NCBI GenBank assembly: GCA_021802745.1
Contig: JAJZRK010000041.1
Location: forward strand, 1-18,035
DNA: 18,035 nucleotides
Direction of reading: 5' to 3'
Source of the DNA: a bacterium
Lineage (GTDB): Bacteria > Gemmatimonadota > Gemmatimonadetes > Gemmatimonadales > Gemmatimonadaceae
A model generated the notes under the pieces. That model was not told the origin of the DNA and did not search any database. It saw only the letters and a program-made list of their open reading frames with translations. A program made the translations under genes and the position numbers. Of this stretch, positions 1 to 7,946 are shown piece by piece (positions within the stretch are counted from its first letter, which is position 1; the number at the start of each line of letters is the position of its first letter).

Positions 1-944
1 AGGTACATGTCGGCCTGCACGTCCTGGCCGGCGGCGCGTGCGCTGTCAATCTTCGCGATCGCCACGGCCAGCTTGGGCCAGTTGCGGACGCCCGCCGCTT
101 TCAGATGGTAGATTTCAACGGGAACCCCCGCCCCCCGCCCCACCCCGATCGCCTCATCAATGCCCTCGAGGAACTTGTCGCCCTCGCTGCGCATGTGCGT
201 GATGTAGATGCCGCCGTACGGCGCCGCCGCCTTGTTGATCTCGGTCAGCTCCGCGGGACTCGCGTACACGTTGGGCGGATAGATGAGCGCGCTCGCAATG
301 CCGAACGCGCCGTCCTGCATGGCGCGCCGCACCATCGCCTGCATGGTGTCAATCTCCGCCGGCGTCGCCGGCCCCATGCCGCCGCCGTGGCCGTACACGC
401 GCACGGTGCCGTTGCCGACGAATGACCCGATGTTCTGCGACGCACCGCGGCTGATCATGGACTCCAGCCAGTCGCTGAAGCCATGCGGCCCGGCAAAGCG
501 CTGCATCCGCACGCGCGCGGCGGAGTCGGTCTCGAGGGCGAGAATCTTGTCGTTCACCGGCGCGGGCGTCTCGCCCTCGCCGAGGATCGCCGTGGTGATG
601 CCCTGCGTCACCATGGAGAGCGCGAGCCCGTCGCCGTTCATGAAGTTGCCGTACGACTGCGCCTGGATGTCAATGAAGCCGGGCGCGACCACGTGCCCCG
701 TGGCATCCACGCGCTGTACGGCGCGCACGTCCTTGAAGGCGCCGCGCGCTCCGATGGCGGCAATGCGGTCGCCGCGCAGCGCGACGTCGCCGTAGTACCA
801 CGCGGCGCCGGTGCCGTCCATGACGCGGCCGTTCTCGATGACCACGTCATACGCGCCGCTGGCGGCGGCGCCGGTGGACACCCCGCCGCGCGGTGTGCAG
901 GCGGCGAGGGCGATGACGAGCGGGATGAAGCGACGTGCGCGCAT
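1..944 (-). CDS. N-acyl-D-amino-acid deacylase-family amidohydrolase, lipoprotein (3' end outside window)
   Basis: The 314 visible residues run off the left edge. The start is ATG at 944. A short hydrophobic stretch ends in LAAC (Cys16), a lipobox, so the protein is probably exported and lipid-anchored. The fold signature is that of the D-aminoacylase/dihydroorotase amidohydrolases: a beta-sandwich start (YDVVIENGRVMDGTG, residues 32-46), VAPGFID at 86-92, GITTAILGEG at 115-124, THMRSEGD at 249-256 and YHLKAAG at 279-285. In canonical D-aminoacylases FID is followed by HxH and the GITT loop carries a metal-binding Cys. Here these positions read QAQ (94-96) and Glu124. His250 and His280 are retained, so the metal site is altered. 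The family hydrolyses N-acyl-D-amino acids or other cyclic and linear amides; the substrate cannot be told from sequence. The remaining third of the protein (including the usual C-terminal Asp) is not in view. Confidence 0.88.
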   Translation of the reverse strand, partial: MRARRFIPLVIALAACTPRGGVSTGAAASGAYDVVIENGRVMDGTGAAWYYGDVALRGDRIAAIGARGAFKDVRAVQRVDATGHVVAPGFIDIQAQSYGNFMNGDGLALSMVTQGITTAILGEGETPAPVNDKILALETDSAARVRMQRFAGPHGFSDWLESMISRGASQNIGSFVGNGTVRVYGHGGGMGPATPAEIDTMQAMVRRAMQDGAFGIASALIYPPNVYASPAELTEINKAAAPYGGIYITHMRSEGDKFLEGIDEAIGVGRGAGVPVEIYHLKAAGVRNWPKLAVAIAKIDSARAAGQDVQADMY

Positions 945-1002
945 GCAGTTCTCGCGGAGAGAGTCGGCGAGAATGTACCGTAGGCGGCGGGCCGTGCGCG
1001 AG

Positions 1003-1032
1003 CCGGCGCGAGCCGGCGCGAGCGAGCGCGGG
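1003..1032. repeat. Short GC-rich direct repeat between two genes
   Basis: The unit GAGCCGGCGC occurs twice in a row, followed by GAGCGAGCGCG, in the 112-bp gap between the uncharacterised gene and the amidohydrolase. It may be slippage-generated; no function is suggested by position. Confidence 0.4.
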
Positions 1033-1056
1033 CCGCCGCGCCGGCGGCTGTTCGCG

Positions 1057-1548
1057 CTACGTCGCGGCGGGCGCCAGTTGCCTGATGATCGCGTCGAGCC
1101 CCGGCCAACCCTCACCGTTGTACTTGGCGATCGTGACGAGATACAGCCGCCCGTCCTCGCCGAACTGCTCCACCACGGCCGCCGCCGCCTTGGCCACCGA
1201 CTCGGCGCTCGCGAACGGCGGCGCGAGTTCCTCGGGCATCTGCCCGTTCGTGTGCTTCACGCCGGCGGCGTCGAGGTATGCCGCCTGGATCTGCGGCTCG
1301 AACTCGACGTACAGCATGTTGAGCAGATTGAGCTCGTCATCACCGTTCTCGGCGCCGAGGCGCACGATCTCGCGCGCGAGCTTGTCAGGCGGCCACTGCA
1401 GGAGCGTCTGCGGACGGAAGCCGCCGCCGCGCGCGGCCATGCGGACCACCATCACCGCGCGCATGTCCTTGCTGGCCTTGATGGCGCGGGTGACCAGCGC
1501 GACGCGCCGCGCGGCGGCGAGCTGACGGTAGGGAGAGGGCTGTGCCAT
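1057..1548 (-). CDS. Uncharacterised 163-residue protein
   Basis: I do not recognise the family. The protein starts at ATG 1548 and is soluble with no signal peptide or membrane segment. The N-terminus is basic and Ala/Arg-rich (residues 1-40), followed by a helical, acidic middle containing DDELNLLNMLYVEFEP (about residues 70-85) and a C-terminus with GRLYLVTIAKYNGEGWPGLD (133-152). Codon use matches its neighbours (strong G/C third-position bias), which supports real coding. No Shine-Dalgarno is visible. Instead a TAGATT hexamer ends 6 nt before the ATG, which would fit a leaderless transcript, though no -35 is evident. Its stop lies 112 bp before the amidohydrolase start, so the two could be one transcription unit. 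Function unknown. Confidence 0.7.
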   Translation of the reverse strand: MAQPSPYRQLAAARRVALVTRAIKASKDMRAVMVVRMAARGGGFRPQTLLQWPPDKLAREIVRLGAENGDDELNLLNMLYVEFEPQIQAAYLDAAGVKHTNGQMPEELAPPFASAESVAKAAAAVVEQFGEDGRLYLVTIAKYNGEGWPGLDAIIRQLAPAAT

Positions 1549-1628
1549 AGCGAAAATCTAATCAACGACACCCGTGAGGGACGAAGTGAGCGAGCGAGGG
1601 GTGTGACGGCAACGGCTGCACCACATAC

Positions 1629-1721
1629 GTCACAAAGGCACGAAGAACTCCCTGGCAGAACCACGCGCGGCGGACGCAGTTCCCCAAATTTTCTCTTCGT
1701 GTCCCTTCGTGCCCTTGTGAC
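1629..1721. repeat. Interspersed palindromic repeat, CACGAAG type
   Basis: The left arm GTCACAAAGGCACGAAG (1629-1645) pairs with the right arm CTTCGTGCCCTTGTGAC (1705-1721), 16 of 17 positions, enclosing about 59 bp. The core contains ACGCAGTTCCCCAAA at 1674-1688, which is identical to a 15-nt stretch at 14405-14419 inside the tandem repeat array near the other end of the window. The element lies in the non-coding gap between the VOC gene and the uncharacterised gene. It encodes no plausible protein. It looks like a member of a dispersed, non-autonomous repeat family; mobility is not demonstrated. Confidence 0.75.
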
Positions 1722-1754
1722 TTCGTGGTTGCAGCTGCCGTTGCAGTTGCAGTA

Positions 1755-2636
1755 TCAGTCGGCAACCAGCGTCACCTGCGTCCCCCACGGATCACGGAAC
1801 GAGCAGCCGTTACCTGCCGCCGTCGCCGCGTGTCCGGCTTCCACCATCTGCGCCCGCGCCGCGTCCACCGACGCCGCGTCCGGGAGCACGATCTCCCAGT
1901 CGAGCAGCCGCGCCTCGTCAGCGGCCGCATTCGGCCGCCCGGCCGCCCACGTGTTGGTGCCCAGATGATGGTGGTAGCCGCCAGCCGAGAAGAAGAGCGC
2001 ACCCGGATACGACCAGACGACGAGGTCGAAGCCGAGCGCGTCGTGATAGAACGCGCGCGCCTCGTCGAGCGATCCGACGTGCAGGTGCACGTGGCCGAGC
2101 GTCGTGCCCGCCGGCATGCCGCTCCACCGGGCCCCGGCCCCCGCGTCGGCGACCGCGCGCGCGTCGAGCGCGATAGTCGCCATCGCGAGTTCGCGCCCCG
2201 AGTGCCTCCAGCTGTCGCGCGGCCGGTCGGCATACACCTCGATGCCGAGGCCGTCCGGATCGGACAGATAGAGCGCTTCGCTCACCAGGTGGTCCGACGC
2301 CCCGGCGTGCACGCCGAGCTCGGCGAGGTGCGTGAGAAAGCGACCGAGCGACGCACGATCGGGAAGCAGGAGCGCGAAATGGAAGAGGCCTTGCCGGCCG
2401 CCGTGCGGCACCGGCCTGGTGGCGCCGGCGTGCAGCTCGAGGATCACGCGGTCGTCACCGTGCGCGCCGAGCGTGGCATGGCCGGCCTGTCGCCCAATCA
2501 CGCGAAAGCCGAGCACCTGCGTGTAGAAGTCGAGCGAGCGGGCGAGGTCCGTCACCTGCAGGCGCGCGCGCCCGAGGTGCGTGGCGTCGGGGAGACGATA
2601 CGCCGAGGGAGGGAGACCGTAGGGGAGCGGATCCAT
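1755..2636 (-). CDS. Two-domain VOC family protein (CatE/glyoxalase-like)
   Basis: The product is 293 residues from ATG 2636 (MDPLPYGLPP). An in-frame GTG at 2681 would add 15 basic residues and has a GAGGGAG upstream at longer spacing; I prefer the ATG because the family typically starts with this Pro-rich lead followed by YRLP and the first beta strand. The first vicinal-oxygen-chelate module covers roughly residues 20-140 (LGRARLQVTDLARSLDFY, HFALLLPD, SDPDGLGIEVY). The second covers 178-293 (GHVHLHVGSLDEARAFY, YHHHLGTNTW, DWEIVLPD, FRDPWG). Likely metal ligands are a His in HVHLHV (182-187), a His in HHH (222-224) and Glu248. The architecture matches catechol-2,3-dioxygenase-type CatE proteins, but the substrate cannot be assigned. 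It is divergent to the CLC-like gene and preceded by no cofunctional neighbour. Confidence 0.88.
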   Translation of the reverse strand: MDPLPYGLPPSAYRLPDATHLGRARLQVTDLARSLDFYTQVLGFRVIGRQAGHATLGAHGDDRVILELHAGATRPVPHGGRQGLFHFALLLPDRASLGRFLTHLAELGVHAGASDHLVSEALYLSDPDGLGIEVYADRPRDSWRHSGRELAMATIALDARAVADAGAGARWSGMPAGTTLGHVHLHVGSLDEARAFYHDALGFDLVVWSYPGALFFSAGGYHHHLGTNTWAAGRPNAAADEARLLDWEIVLPDAASVDAARAQMVEAGHAATAAGNGCSFRDPWGTQVTLVAD

Positions 2637-2857
2637 GAGACGGGTCGGGGTTCGGGGGCATCGCGGCGTGCGGCCTTCCACGGAGAAGGCACTCCCTCAG
2701 TACTAAGATAACTACGGAACGGCGCGTTTGCCAGCGGTCCGAGGACCGTGCGATTGCTCAGGTGGCCACGCACGAGGTGCACGGCCGCACGACGCCGGCG
2801 GCGGTACGATCGCCCGCCCTCTCGTATTAGACTACGAATTCCCGTGAGCCTCTCGTC

Positions 2858-3181
2858 ATGACCTCTCATCTGCGGCAGTACCTGCGCCAGTTGCGCACCA
2901 AGCTGACCGAGCCCCCCTCCCCGCGACTCGCCGACGAGCGCGAGTGGTACACCGAGCACACGGCGCTGATCATCAGCACCCTGAAATGGGCGTTGCTCGG
3001 CGCGGTCGCCGGCGCGTGCGTCGGCCTCGGCACGCGCGGGTTCCTGTGGACCATCGCCGCCGCGCCGTCGGCGGTCCGCTGGCTGACGCACGATGCCTTC
3101 CCCGCATATTGGCTGCTCCCGCTGGCGCTCCCCGCCTGTGTGTGGCTCACCAGGCCGCGCTATCCCGACGATGATGAGTAG
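2858..3181 (+). CDS. Short membrane protein resembling a CLC chloride-channel N-terminus (possible truncated remnant)
   Basis: The 107-residue protein begins at ATG 2858 and is the only plus-strand gene seen. A charged cytosolic N-terminus (residues 1-36) is followed by two hydrophobic segments, about 37-65 (ISTLKWALLGAVAGACVGLG) and 80-98 (WLLPLALPACVWL), ending in an acidic DDDE tail. The Lys-Trp-x-Leu-Leu-Gly-Ala-x-x-Gly pattern and the following FLW segment resemble the first helices of CLC chloride channels/antiporters. Those proteins are about 400-450 residues and carry the selectivity loop GSGIP, which is absent. The frame ends in TAG and a hairpin follows 22 bp later, so no continuation exists downstream. 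It may be a truncated gene or an independent small membrane protein. Assignment is tentative. Confidence 0.6.
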   Translation: MTSHLRQYLRQLRTKLTEPPSPRLADEREWYTEHTALIISTLKWALLGAVAGACVGLGTRGFLWTIAAAPSAVRWLTHDAFPAYWLLPLALPACVWLTRPRYPDDDE

Positions 3182-3203
3182 CACCGACCGCCCCACATAA
3201 GCA

Positions 3204-3240
3204 ACCGGCCCCGTTCCACGAGAACGGGGCCGGTCGTTTG
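3204..3240. terminator. Bidirectional hairpin terminator between convergent genes
   Basis: A perfect 13-bp stem, ACCGGCCCCGTTC (3204-3216) pairing with GAACGGGGCCGGT (3222-3234), has the 5-nt loop CACGA. It sits 22 bp after the stop of the CLC-like gene and 17 bp after the stop of the convergent transporter gene, so it can serve both. T-tracts are short (CGTTTG on the plus side, TTGCTTAT on the minus side). Confidence 0.8.
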
Positions 3241-3250
3241 CGGAGCGTGT

Positions 3251-4585
3251 TCAGTGCACCGTCTCCACCGCGGCTGCCGGCGCCTCGGCCTGCTGCACCG
3301 AGCGCGGCGTGCTGCCGGGGTGGAAGCCAAGCACCTGCATCATGGTGAAGAAGGCGAGCACGTAGGCGATGGCCACCCAGTATCCCTTCTGCAGGTAGAG
3401 CTTCGCGTTGCGCGCCTCGGGATACATGTTGGTGAGCGCCACACCGGCCGACGAACCAAACCAGATCATCGAGCCGCCGAAGCCGACCGTAAACGCCAGG
3501 AAGCCCCAGTCGTAGCCGCCCTGCTTGAGCGCCAGCGCGGTGAGCGGAATGTTGTCGAAGACGGCCGAGAGGAAGCCCAGGCCGAAGGCCGTCTCCCACC
3601 CCGCCGCGGGGAGCTTCTCCACCGGCATCATGCTCGCGCACAGCACGAGCGAGAGCAGGAAGAGCGACCCCTTGAGCGTCTCGGGGAGGAGCGACCACTC
3701 GGGCCTGCGCAGCCATGCCGTGCCCAAGATCGCCACCCAGACCGCCGCGCCGAGGAAGGGCGCCTTGTCCGAGACTTCATGGAAGTGGGTGTTCATCGTG
3801 ACATTCACGATGACGGCGAGCGCGAGAATGCTGAGCACCACGCCGACGCGCGTCCAGTCCACGCGCGCAGTGGCGTCGGGATCGGCCTGGATCGGCTGGT
3901 ACTTCTGCTGGGCGATCGAGAGCGGAATGCCGGCCACGACCACGGCGATGACGGTCCCGACGATTGCCTCGATGACCTCGAGGGGATTCACGCCGGCGAT
4001 CCACATCATGGTGGTGGTGGTGTCACCGATCACGGAGAAGGCACCGCCGGCGTTGGACGCGGCAATGATGCCCGCCAAGTAGCCGATGTGCACCTTCCCC
4101 TTGAACACCGTGTGCGCGACCGCACCGCCAATGAGCGCGGCGGCGATGTTGTCGAGGAAGCTCGAGAGCACGGCGACTGCGACGAGCAGCGCGAACGCCC
4201 CCTTCCAGTCATCGGGCAGGAAGCGCGGGAGCATCGCCGGCACGCCGCTTTCCTCGAAGTGCTTGGCGAGCAGCGCGAAGCCCATGAGCAGGCCGAACAG
4301 GTTGACGAGAATCACCCATTCGTGCTCGACGTGCGTCACGAAGCCCAGCGCGCCCGGCCCCGTGCGGAACGGCGACAGGAAGATCTTGTACAGCGCGATG
4401 ACCGTGGCGCCGCTGACGGCAATCCGGAACGTGTGGTGATGGAAGATGCCAACGCCGGCAAGCACAATGCCGAACAGGATGAACTCGACCGGCACCGGGC
4501 CGACGCTTGGACCCGAGAAGCCCACTGCGTGCGCCGTGGCCGGCAAGGCCGCGAGCGCGAGCGTGGCAAGACCTAATGACCGCAT
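3251..4585 (-). CDS. NhaD-type Na+/H+ antiporter (ArsB/NhaD ion transporter superfamily), copy 1
   Basis: The 444-residue polytopic membrane protein starts at ATG 4585 and is preceded by a GAGGGGAG ribosome site. The first 20 residues form a cleavable-looking signal (LAALPATAHA). About 11 further hydrophobic segments follow. Two symmetry-related 'DN' motifs mark the IT superfamily: SSFLDNIAAAL (141-151) and AVFDNIPLTAL (341-351). The first is followed by SNAGGAFSVIGDTTTTMMWI (177-196), close to the IGDVTTTMLWI signature of NhaD antiporters. The role is most likely Na+(Li+)/H+ exchange. Automatic annotation may call it 'citrate transporter' or 'SLC13 permease', for which no carboxylate-binding evidence is visible. 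It is downstream of, and about four-fifths identical to, the second copy at 4801-6132; a 215-bp gap separates them, so it may have its own promoter. Confidence 0.9.
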   Translation of the reverse strand: MRSLGLATLALAALPATAHAVGFSGPSVGPVPVEFILFGIVLAGVGIFHHHTFRIAVSGATVIALYKIFLSPFRTGPGALGFVTHVEHEWVILVNLFGLLMGFALLAKHFEESGVPAMLPRFLPDDWKGAFALLVAVAVLSSFLDNIAAALIGGAVAHTVFKGKVHIGYLAGIIAASNAGGAFSVIGDTTTTMMWIAGVNPLEVIEAIVGTVIAVVVAGIPLSIAQQKYQPIQADPDATARVDWTRVGVVLSILALAVIVNVTMNTHFHEVSDKAPFLGAAVWVAILGTAWLRRPEWSLLPETLKGSLFLLSLVLCASMMPVEKLPAAGWETAFGLGFLSAVFDNIPLTALALKQGGYDWGFLAFTVGFGGSMIWFGSSAGVALTNMYPEARNAKLYLQKGYWVAIAYVLAFFTMMQVLGFHPGSTPRSVQQAEAPAAAVETVH

Positions 4586-4800
4586 GGACTCCCCTCTGTC
4601 AGGACGATGGCGCGAAAGTCAGTACGCGAACGCGGCGCCACGGCGACGCTAGTGTGACGCTGGCACTCGGCCGACGACGTTCTTCAGCAGTGAGTCGCAA
4701 GCATGTGTACTCGGGTGGGGCCGCTCGACGGCTGGAACACAGCTCTCGAAACGGCCCCCAAATATGTCCGAATCCCAACGAACCGAGCAACGCGCGCGAA

Positions 4801-6132
4801 TCAGCGCACCGGCTCCGCGGTGGAAGTCGCCGCTTCCGGCTGCTGCACCGTACGCGGGACGCTCCCCGGGTGGAAGCCCCGCACCTGGAGGAGTACGAAG
4901 AAGGCGATGACGTACGCGATGGACACCCAGTATCCGTGGCGCAGGTAGTTCCTGGTGTTCTTTGCCTCGGGGTACATGTTGCTGAGCGCCACGCCCGCCG
5001 ACGAACCGAACCAGATCATCGAGCCGCCGAATCCCACGGCGAAGGCGAGGAAGCCCCAATCGTAGCCGCCCTGCGTGAGCGCCAGCGCCGTCAACGGAAT
5101 GTTGTCGAAGACGGCCGACGTGAAGCCGAGCCCGAACGCAGTCTGCCATGACGCCGTCGGCAGCTTCTCCACCGGCATCATGCTCGCGCAGAGCACGAGC
5201 GAGAGCAGGAAGATGGTGCCCTTGAGGTTCGCGGGAAGGAGTTTCCATTCCGGCTTGCGGAGTCCGGCCGTTCCGAGAATCGCCACCCACACCGCCATGC
5301 CGAGGAACGGCGCCAGGTTGGAGATCTCGTAGAAGTGCGTGTTCGCGACGATGTTGACGATGATCGCCAGCGCCAGGATGCTCAGCACCACCGAGACGCG
5401 CGTCCAGTCAATTTTCGCGCTCTTGTCGGGATTCGCCTGGATGGGCTGGTACTTCTGCTGCGCCATGGCGAGCGGAATCAGGAAGACGACCGCGACGACC
5501 GTGGCGAGGAGTGCCTCGAAGACCTCGGCGGGGCTCACGCCGGCAATCCACATCATGGTCGTGGTGGTGTCGCCCACCACGGAGAAGGCGCCGCCGGCGT
5601 TCGACGCGGCGACGATACCGGCGATGTAGCCGATGTGCACCTTGCCCTTGAACACCGTGTGCGCCACCGCGCCGCCAATGAGGGCGGCCGCGATATTGTC
5701 GAGGAAGCTCGAGATAAATGCCACGGCCACCAGCAGGATCCACGCCCCCTTCCAGTCGTCGGGGAGGTAGCGCGGCAGCATGGCCGGCACGCCGCTCTCC
5801 TCGAAGTGGCGAGCGAGGAGCGCGAAGCCCATGAGCAGGAGGAACAGGTTGACGAGGATCACCCATTCGTGCTCGAGGTGCGTGAGGAATCCGCCGACAC
5901 CAACTCCCTCACGGAACGGTGACGCAAGAATCTTGTACGCCGCGATCACGATGGCGCCGGTGACCGCGATGCGGAACGTGTGGTGATGGAAGATGCCGAC
6001 GCCGGCGAGCACGATGCCGAAGAGGATGAACTCGACGGGGACGGGGCCGATCGTTGGACCGGAGAAAGCCGCGGCCGCCGCGGTGGCGGGAAGAGCGGCG
6101 AGCAGCAGCGCTGCAAGACCAAGGGGACGCAT
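4801..6132 (-). CDS. NhaD-type Na+/H+ antiporter (ArsB/NhaD ion transporter superfamily), copy 2
   Basis: The 443-residue paralogue of the adjacent gene aligns end to end with one residue deleted near position 220. The ATG at 6132 is preceded by GAGGGAATC and begins the same signal-like leader (MRPLGLAALLLAALPATA). The frame remains open to 6285, but that extension is Arg-rich and unrelated to copy 1, so it is rejected. All diagnostic motifs are retained: FLDN, SNAGGAFSVVGDTTTTMMWI and FDNIPLTAL. Divergence is concentrated in loops and in the membrane segments around residues 65-85, 197-225 and at the C-terminus, consistent with a tandem duplication followed by specialisation, for example in pH optimum or ion preference. 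It is preceded by the YifB gene with a 142-bp gap, so co-transcription is possible but not shown. Confidence 0.9.
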   Translation of the reverse strand: MRPLGLAALLLAALPATAAAAAFSGPTIGPVPVEFILFGIVLAGVGIFHHHTFRIAVTGAIVIAAYKILASPFREGVGVGGFLTHLEHEWVILVNLFLLLMGFALLARHFEESGVPAMLPRYLPDDWKGAWILLVAVAFISSFLDNIAAALIGGAVAHTVFKGKVHIGYIAGIVAASNAGGAFSVVGDTTTTMMWIAGVSPAEVFEALLATVVAVVFLIPLAMAQQKYQPIQANPDKSAKIDWTRVSVVLSILALAIIVNIVANTHFYEISNLAPFLGMAVWVAILGTAGLRKPEWKLLPANLKGTIFLLSLVLCASMMPVEKLPTASWQTAFGLGFTSAVFDNIPLTALALTQGGYDWGFLAFAVGFGGSMIWFGSSAGVALSNMYPEAKNTRNYLRHGYWVSIAYVIAFFVLLQVRGFHPGSVPRTVQQPEAATSTAEPVR

Positions 6133-6274
6133 GATTCCCTCAGAAGGGGAATAGACTGTGCGATGGAATGCCGAGCGACGCGGACAAACGGCGCGCGGCC
6201 GAGAATGCGCCGCGAAAGATGACCGGTCGAACGGTGGAATTCCTTCGGGAAACCTCGCACACCAGCGTGGGGAT

Positions 6275-7831
6275 TCACCCCACACCCCGAAACCGCAGCG
6301 CCTCGGCGATGGCCTCCTGGCTCACCTGGTCGGCCCCGTCGAGGTCGGCAATGGTGCGGGCGACGCGGAGCACCCGGGCATAGCCGCGCGCGCTGAGCAG
6401 CAGGTGGCTGGCGGCCTCCACGAGCCACGCGTGCGCCGCCGCCGACGGGCCGTGGGCGCCGCGCAGCGCCCGCGTGGGGGCCTGCGCGTTGGCGTGCACG
6501 CCGTCGAGGGCGGCAAAGCGCGCGCGCTGCCGGTCGCGCGCGGCGATGACGCGCGCGCGCACTGGCGCCGACGTCTCTCCCCCGCCCCCTTGCATCGCCG
6601 ACAGCGCCACCGGCGCCACAGTGACACGCAGGTCGAGCCGGTCGGCGAGCGGCCCGCTCAGCCGAGCGCGGTAGCGGGCGATGTCGGCCGCGCTGCACCG
6701 GCAGGACGTGCCGCCGTCGCTCACGGTCGCGGGAGCACCCGCACCCAGCGCCCGGCGCGACGCCGCGCCCGCGCCACCGCACGGGCAGGGATTCGTCGCC
6801 GCCACCAGCATGAAGCGGGCGGGAAAGGCCACCGCCTGTGCGGCGCGCGAGATCACCACGCGGCCGTCCTCGAGCGGCTGGCGCATGGCATCGAGCACGT
6901 AGCGCGGCAGTTCGAGCAGTTCGTCGAGAAAGAGGACGCCGCGATGAGCGAGGCTCACCTCGCCGGGGCGCGGACCGCTGCCGCCGCCAATCAGCCCGGC
7001 CTGCGAGATGGTGTGGTGCGGCGCGCGAAACGGCGGGGTGCGGCCGGGCACAGTGCCCGTGGGGAGCACGCCGCCGATGGAATGAATGGCAACCACCTCG
7101 AGATGCTCGTCGGGCGTCAACGGCGGAAGGATCGTCGGGAGGCGGCGGGCGAGCATGGTCTTTCCGGCGCCCGGCGGCCCCTCGAGCAGGAGATTGTGCG
7201 CGCCGGCGGCGGCGATTTCGAGCGCGCGCTTCGCCATCCCCTGCCCTGCGACCTCGGACAGGTCGAGCCCTTCGTCGAACGACGGCGCGAGCGCGGCCTG
7301 CACCACGGGCGCCGTCAGCCGGCCTTCACGCAGCTGCTCGACGAGCGCTCCAAGCGACGTGGCGCCCGCCAGCCGCGCGTTGCCCACGAGCGCGGCCTCG
7401 CCGCCGTTCGGCTCGGGGAGCACCAGCGCGCGGTAGGCGCGCTGCTGCACGAGCCGCGCCATGGAGAGGGCGCCGCGAATTGGGCGCACGGTGCCGTCGA
7501 GGCCCAGCTCACCGGCCACGCACAACCCCTCTACGCATTCGGCCGGCAACTGACCGCTCGCCGCGAGCACGGCGAGCGCGATGGGAAGGTCGAAGGCAGT
7601 GCCGGTCTTGACCTGGTCGGCGGGTGATAGGAGGATTGTCGTCCGTCGCGCTGGTACTTCAAACCCCGAGTTGACGAGCGCCGACGCGACGCGTTCGCGG
7701 GCCTCCTTGACCGCGCTGCTGGCCAGCCCGACGATGGACCAGGCGGGGAGGCCGCGGGCAACGTCGACTTCGACGAGCACCGGGTGCGCGTCAACTCCTA
7801 CGACAGAGGCGGATTGGACGGCGGCGAGCAT
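6275..7831 (-). CDS. YifB/ComM family Mg-chelatase-like AAA+ ATPase
   Basis: The 518-residue protein is full length for the family. The N-terminal ChlI-like (Lon-protease-fold) domain spans about residues 1-170 (VEVDVARGLPAWSIVGLAS, LSPADQVKTGTAFDLPIALAVL, GELGLDG). The AAA+ core has Walker A GPPGAGKT (218-225), FRAPHHT (268-274), Walker B GVLFLDEL (298-305) and the family hallmark NPCPCG (347-352). These are followed by a second CxC and by ARLSGPLADRLDL. The C-terminal Mg_chelatase domain ends in ARTIADLDGADQVSQEAIAEALRFR. In naturally competent bacteria ComM is a hexameric helicase that promotes branch migration during integration of donor DNA. No other competence gene is in the window. The start is ATG 7831, without a strong Shine-Dalgarno. 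Confidence 0.96.
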   Translation of the reverse strand: MLAAVQSASVVGVDAHPVLVEVDVARGLPAWSIVGLASSAVKEARERVASALVNSGFEVPARRTTILLSPADQVKTGTAFDLPIALAVLAASGQLPAECVEGLCVAGELGLDGTVRPIRGALSMARLVQQRAYRALVLPEPNGGEAALVGNARLAGATSLGALVEQLREGRLTAPVVQAALAPSFDEGLDLSEVAGQGMAKRALEIAAAGAHNLLLEGPPGAGKTMLARRLPTILPPLTPDEHLEVVAIHSIGGVLPTGTVPGRTPPFRAPHHTISQAGLIGGGSGPRPGEVSLAHRGVLFLDELLELPRYVLDAMRQPLEDGRVVISRAAQAVAFPARFMLVAATNPCPCGGAGAASRRALGAGAPATVSDGGTSCRCSAADIARYRARLSGPLADRLDLRVTVAPVALSAMQGGGGETSAPVRARVIAARDRQRARFAALDGVHANAQAPTRALRGAHGPSAAAHAWLVEAASHLLLSARGYARVLRVARTIADLDGADQVSQEAIAEALRFRGVG

Positions 7832-7946
7832 GCGATACGCTGCATGCGCGACCTCAGCATCGTGTCACCTCAACGCCGCCGCTGTGATCAATCGAGTGCA
7901 AGCGCTGATCTCACAGTAGGTCGCCCGGAGGCGAAGCGACTCCTCG

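Noticed and set aside
3254..4576. 440-codon plus-strand frame opposite the first NhaD-type gene
   Set aside because: Antisense by-product of GC-rich coding; composition is Arg/His/Glu-rich with no hydrophobic or folded pattern.
6133..6285. N-terminal extension of the second NhaD-type protein by 51 residues
   Set aside because: The extension is Arg/Pro-rich, overlaps the end of yifB, and has no counterpart in the paralogue; the ATG at 6132 has a ribosome site and a signal-like leader.
6158..7627. 489-codon plus-strand frame opposite yifB
   Set aside because: Arg/Ala/Gly-rich antisense translation; YifB on the other strand is complete with Walker motifs.
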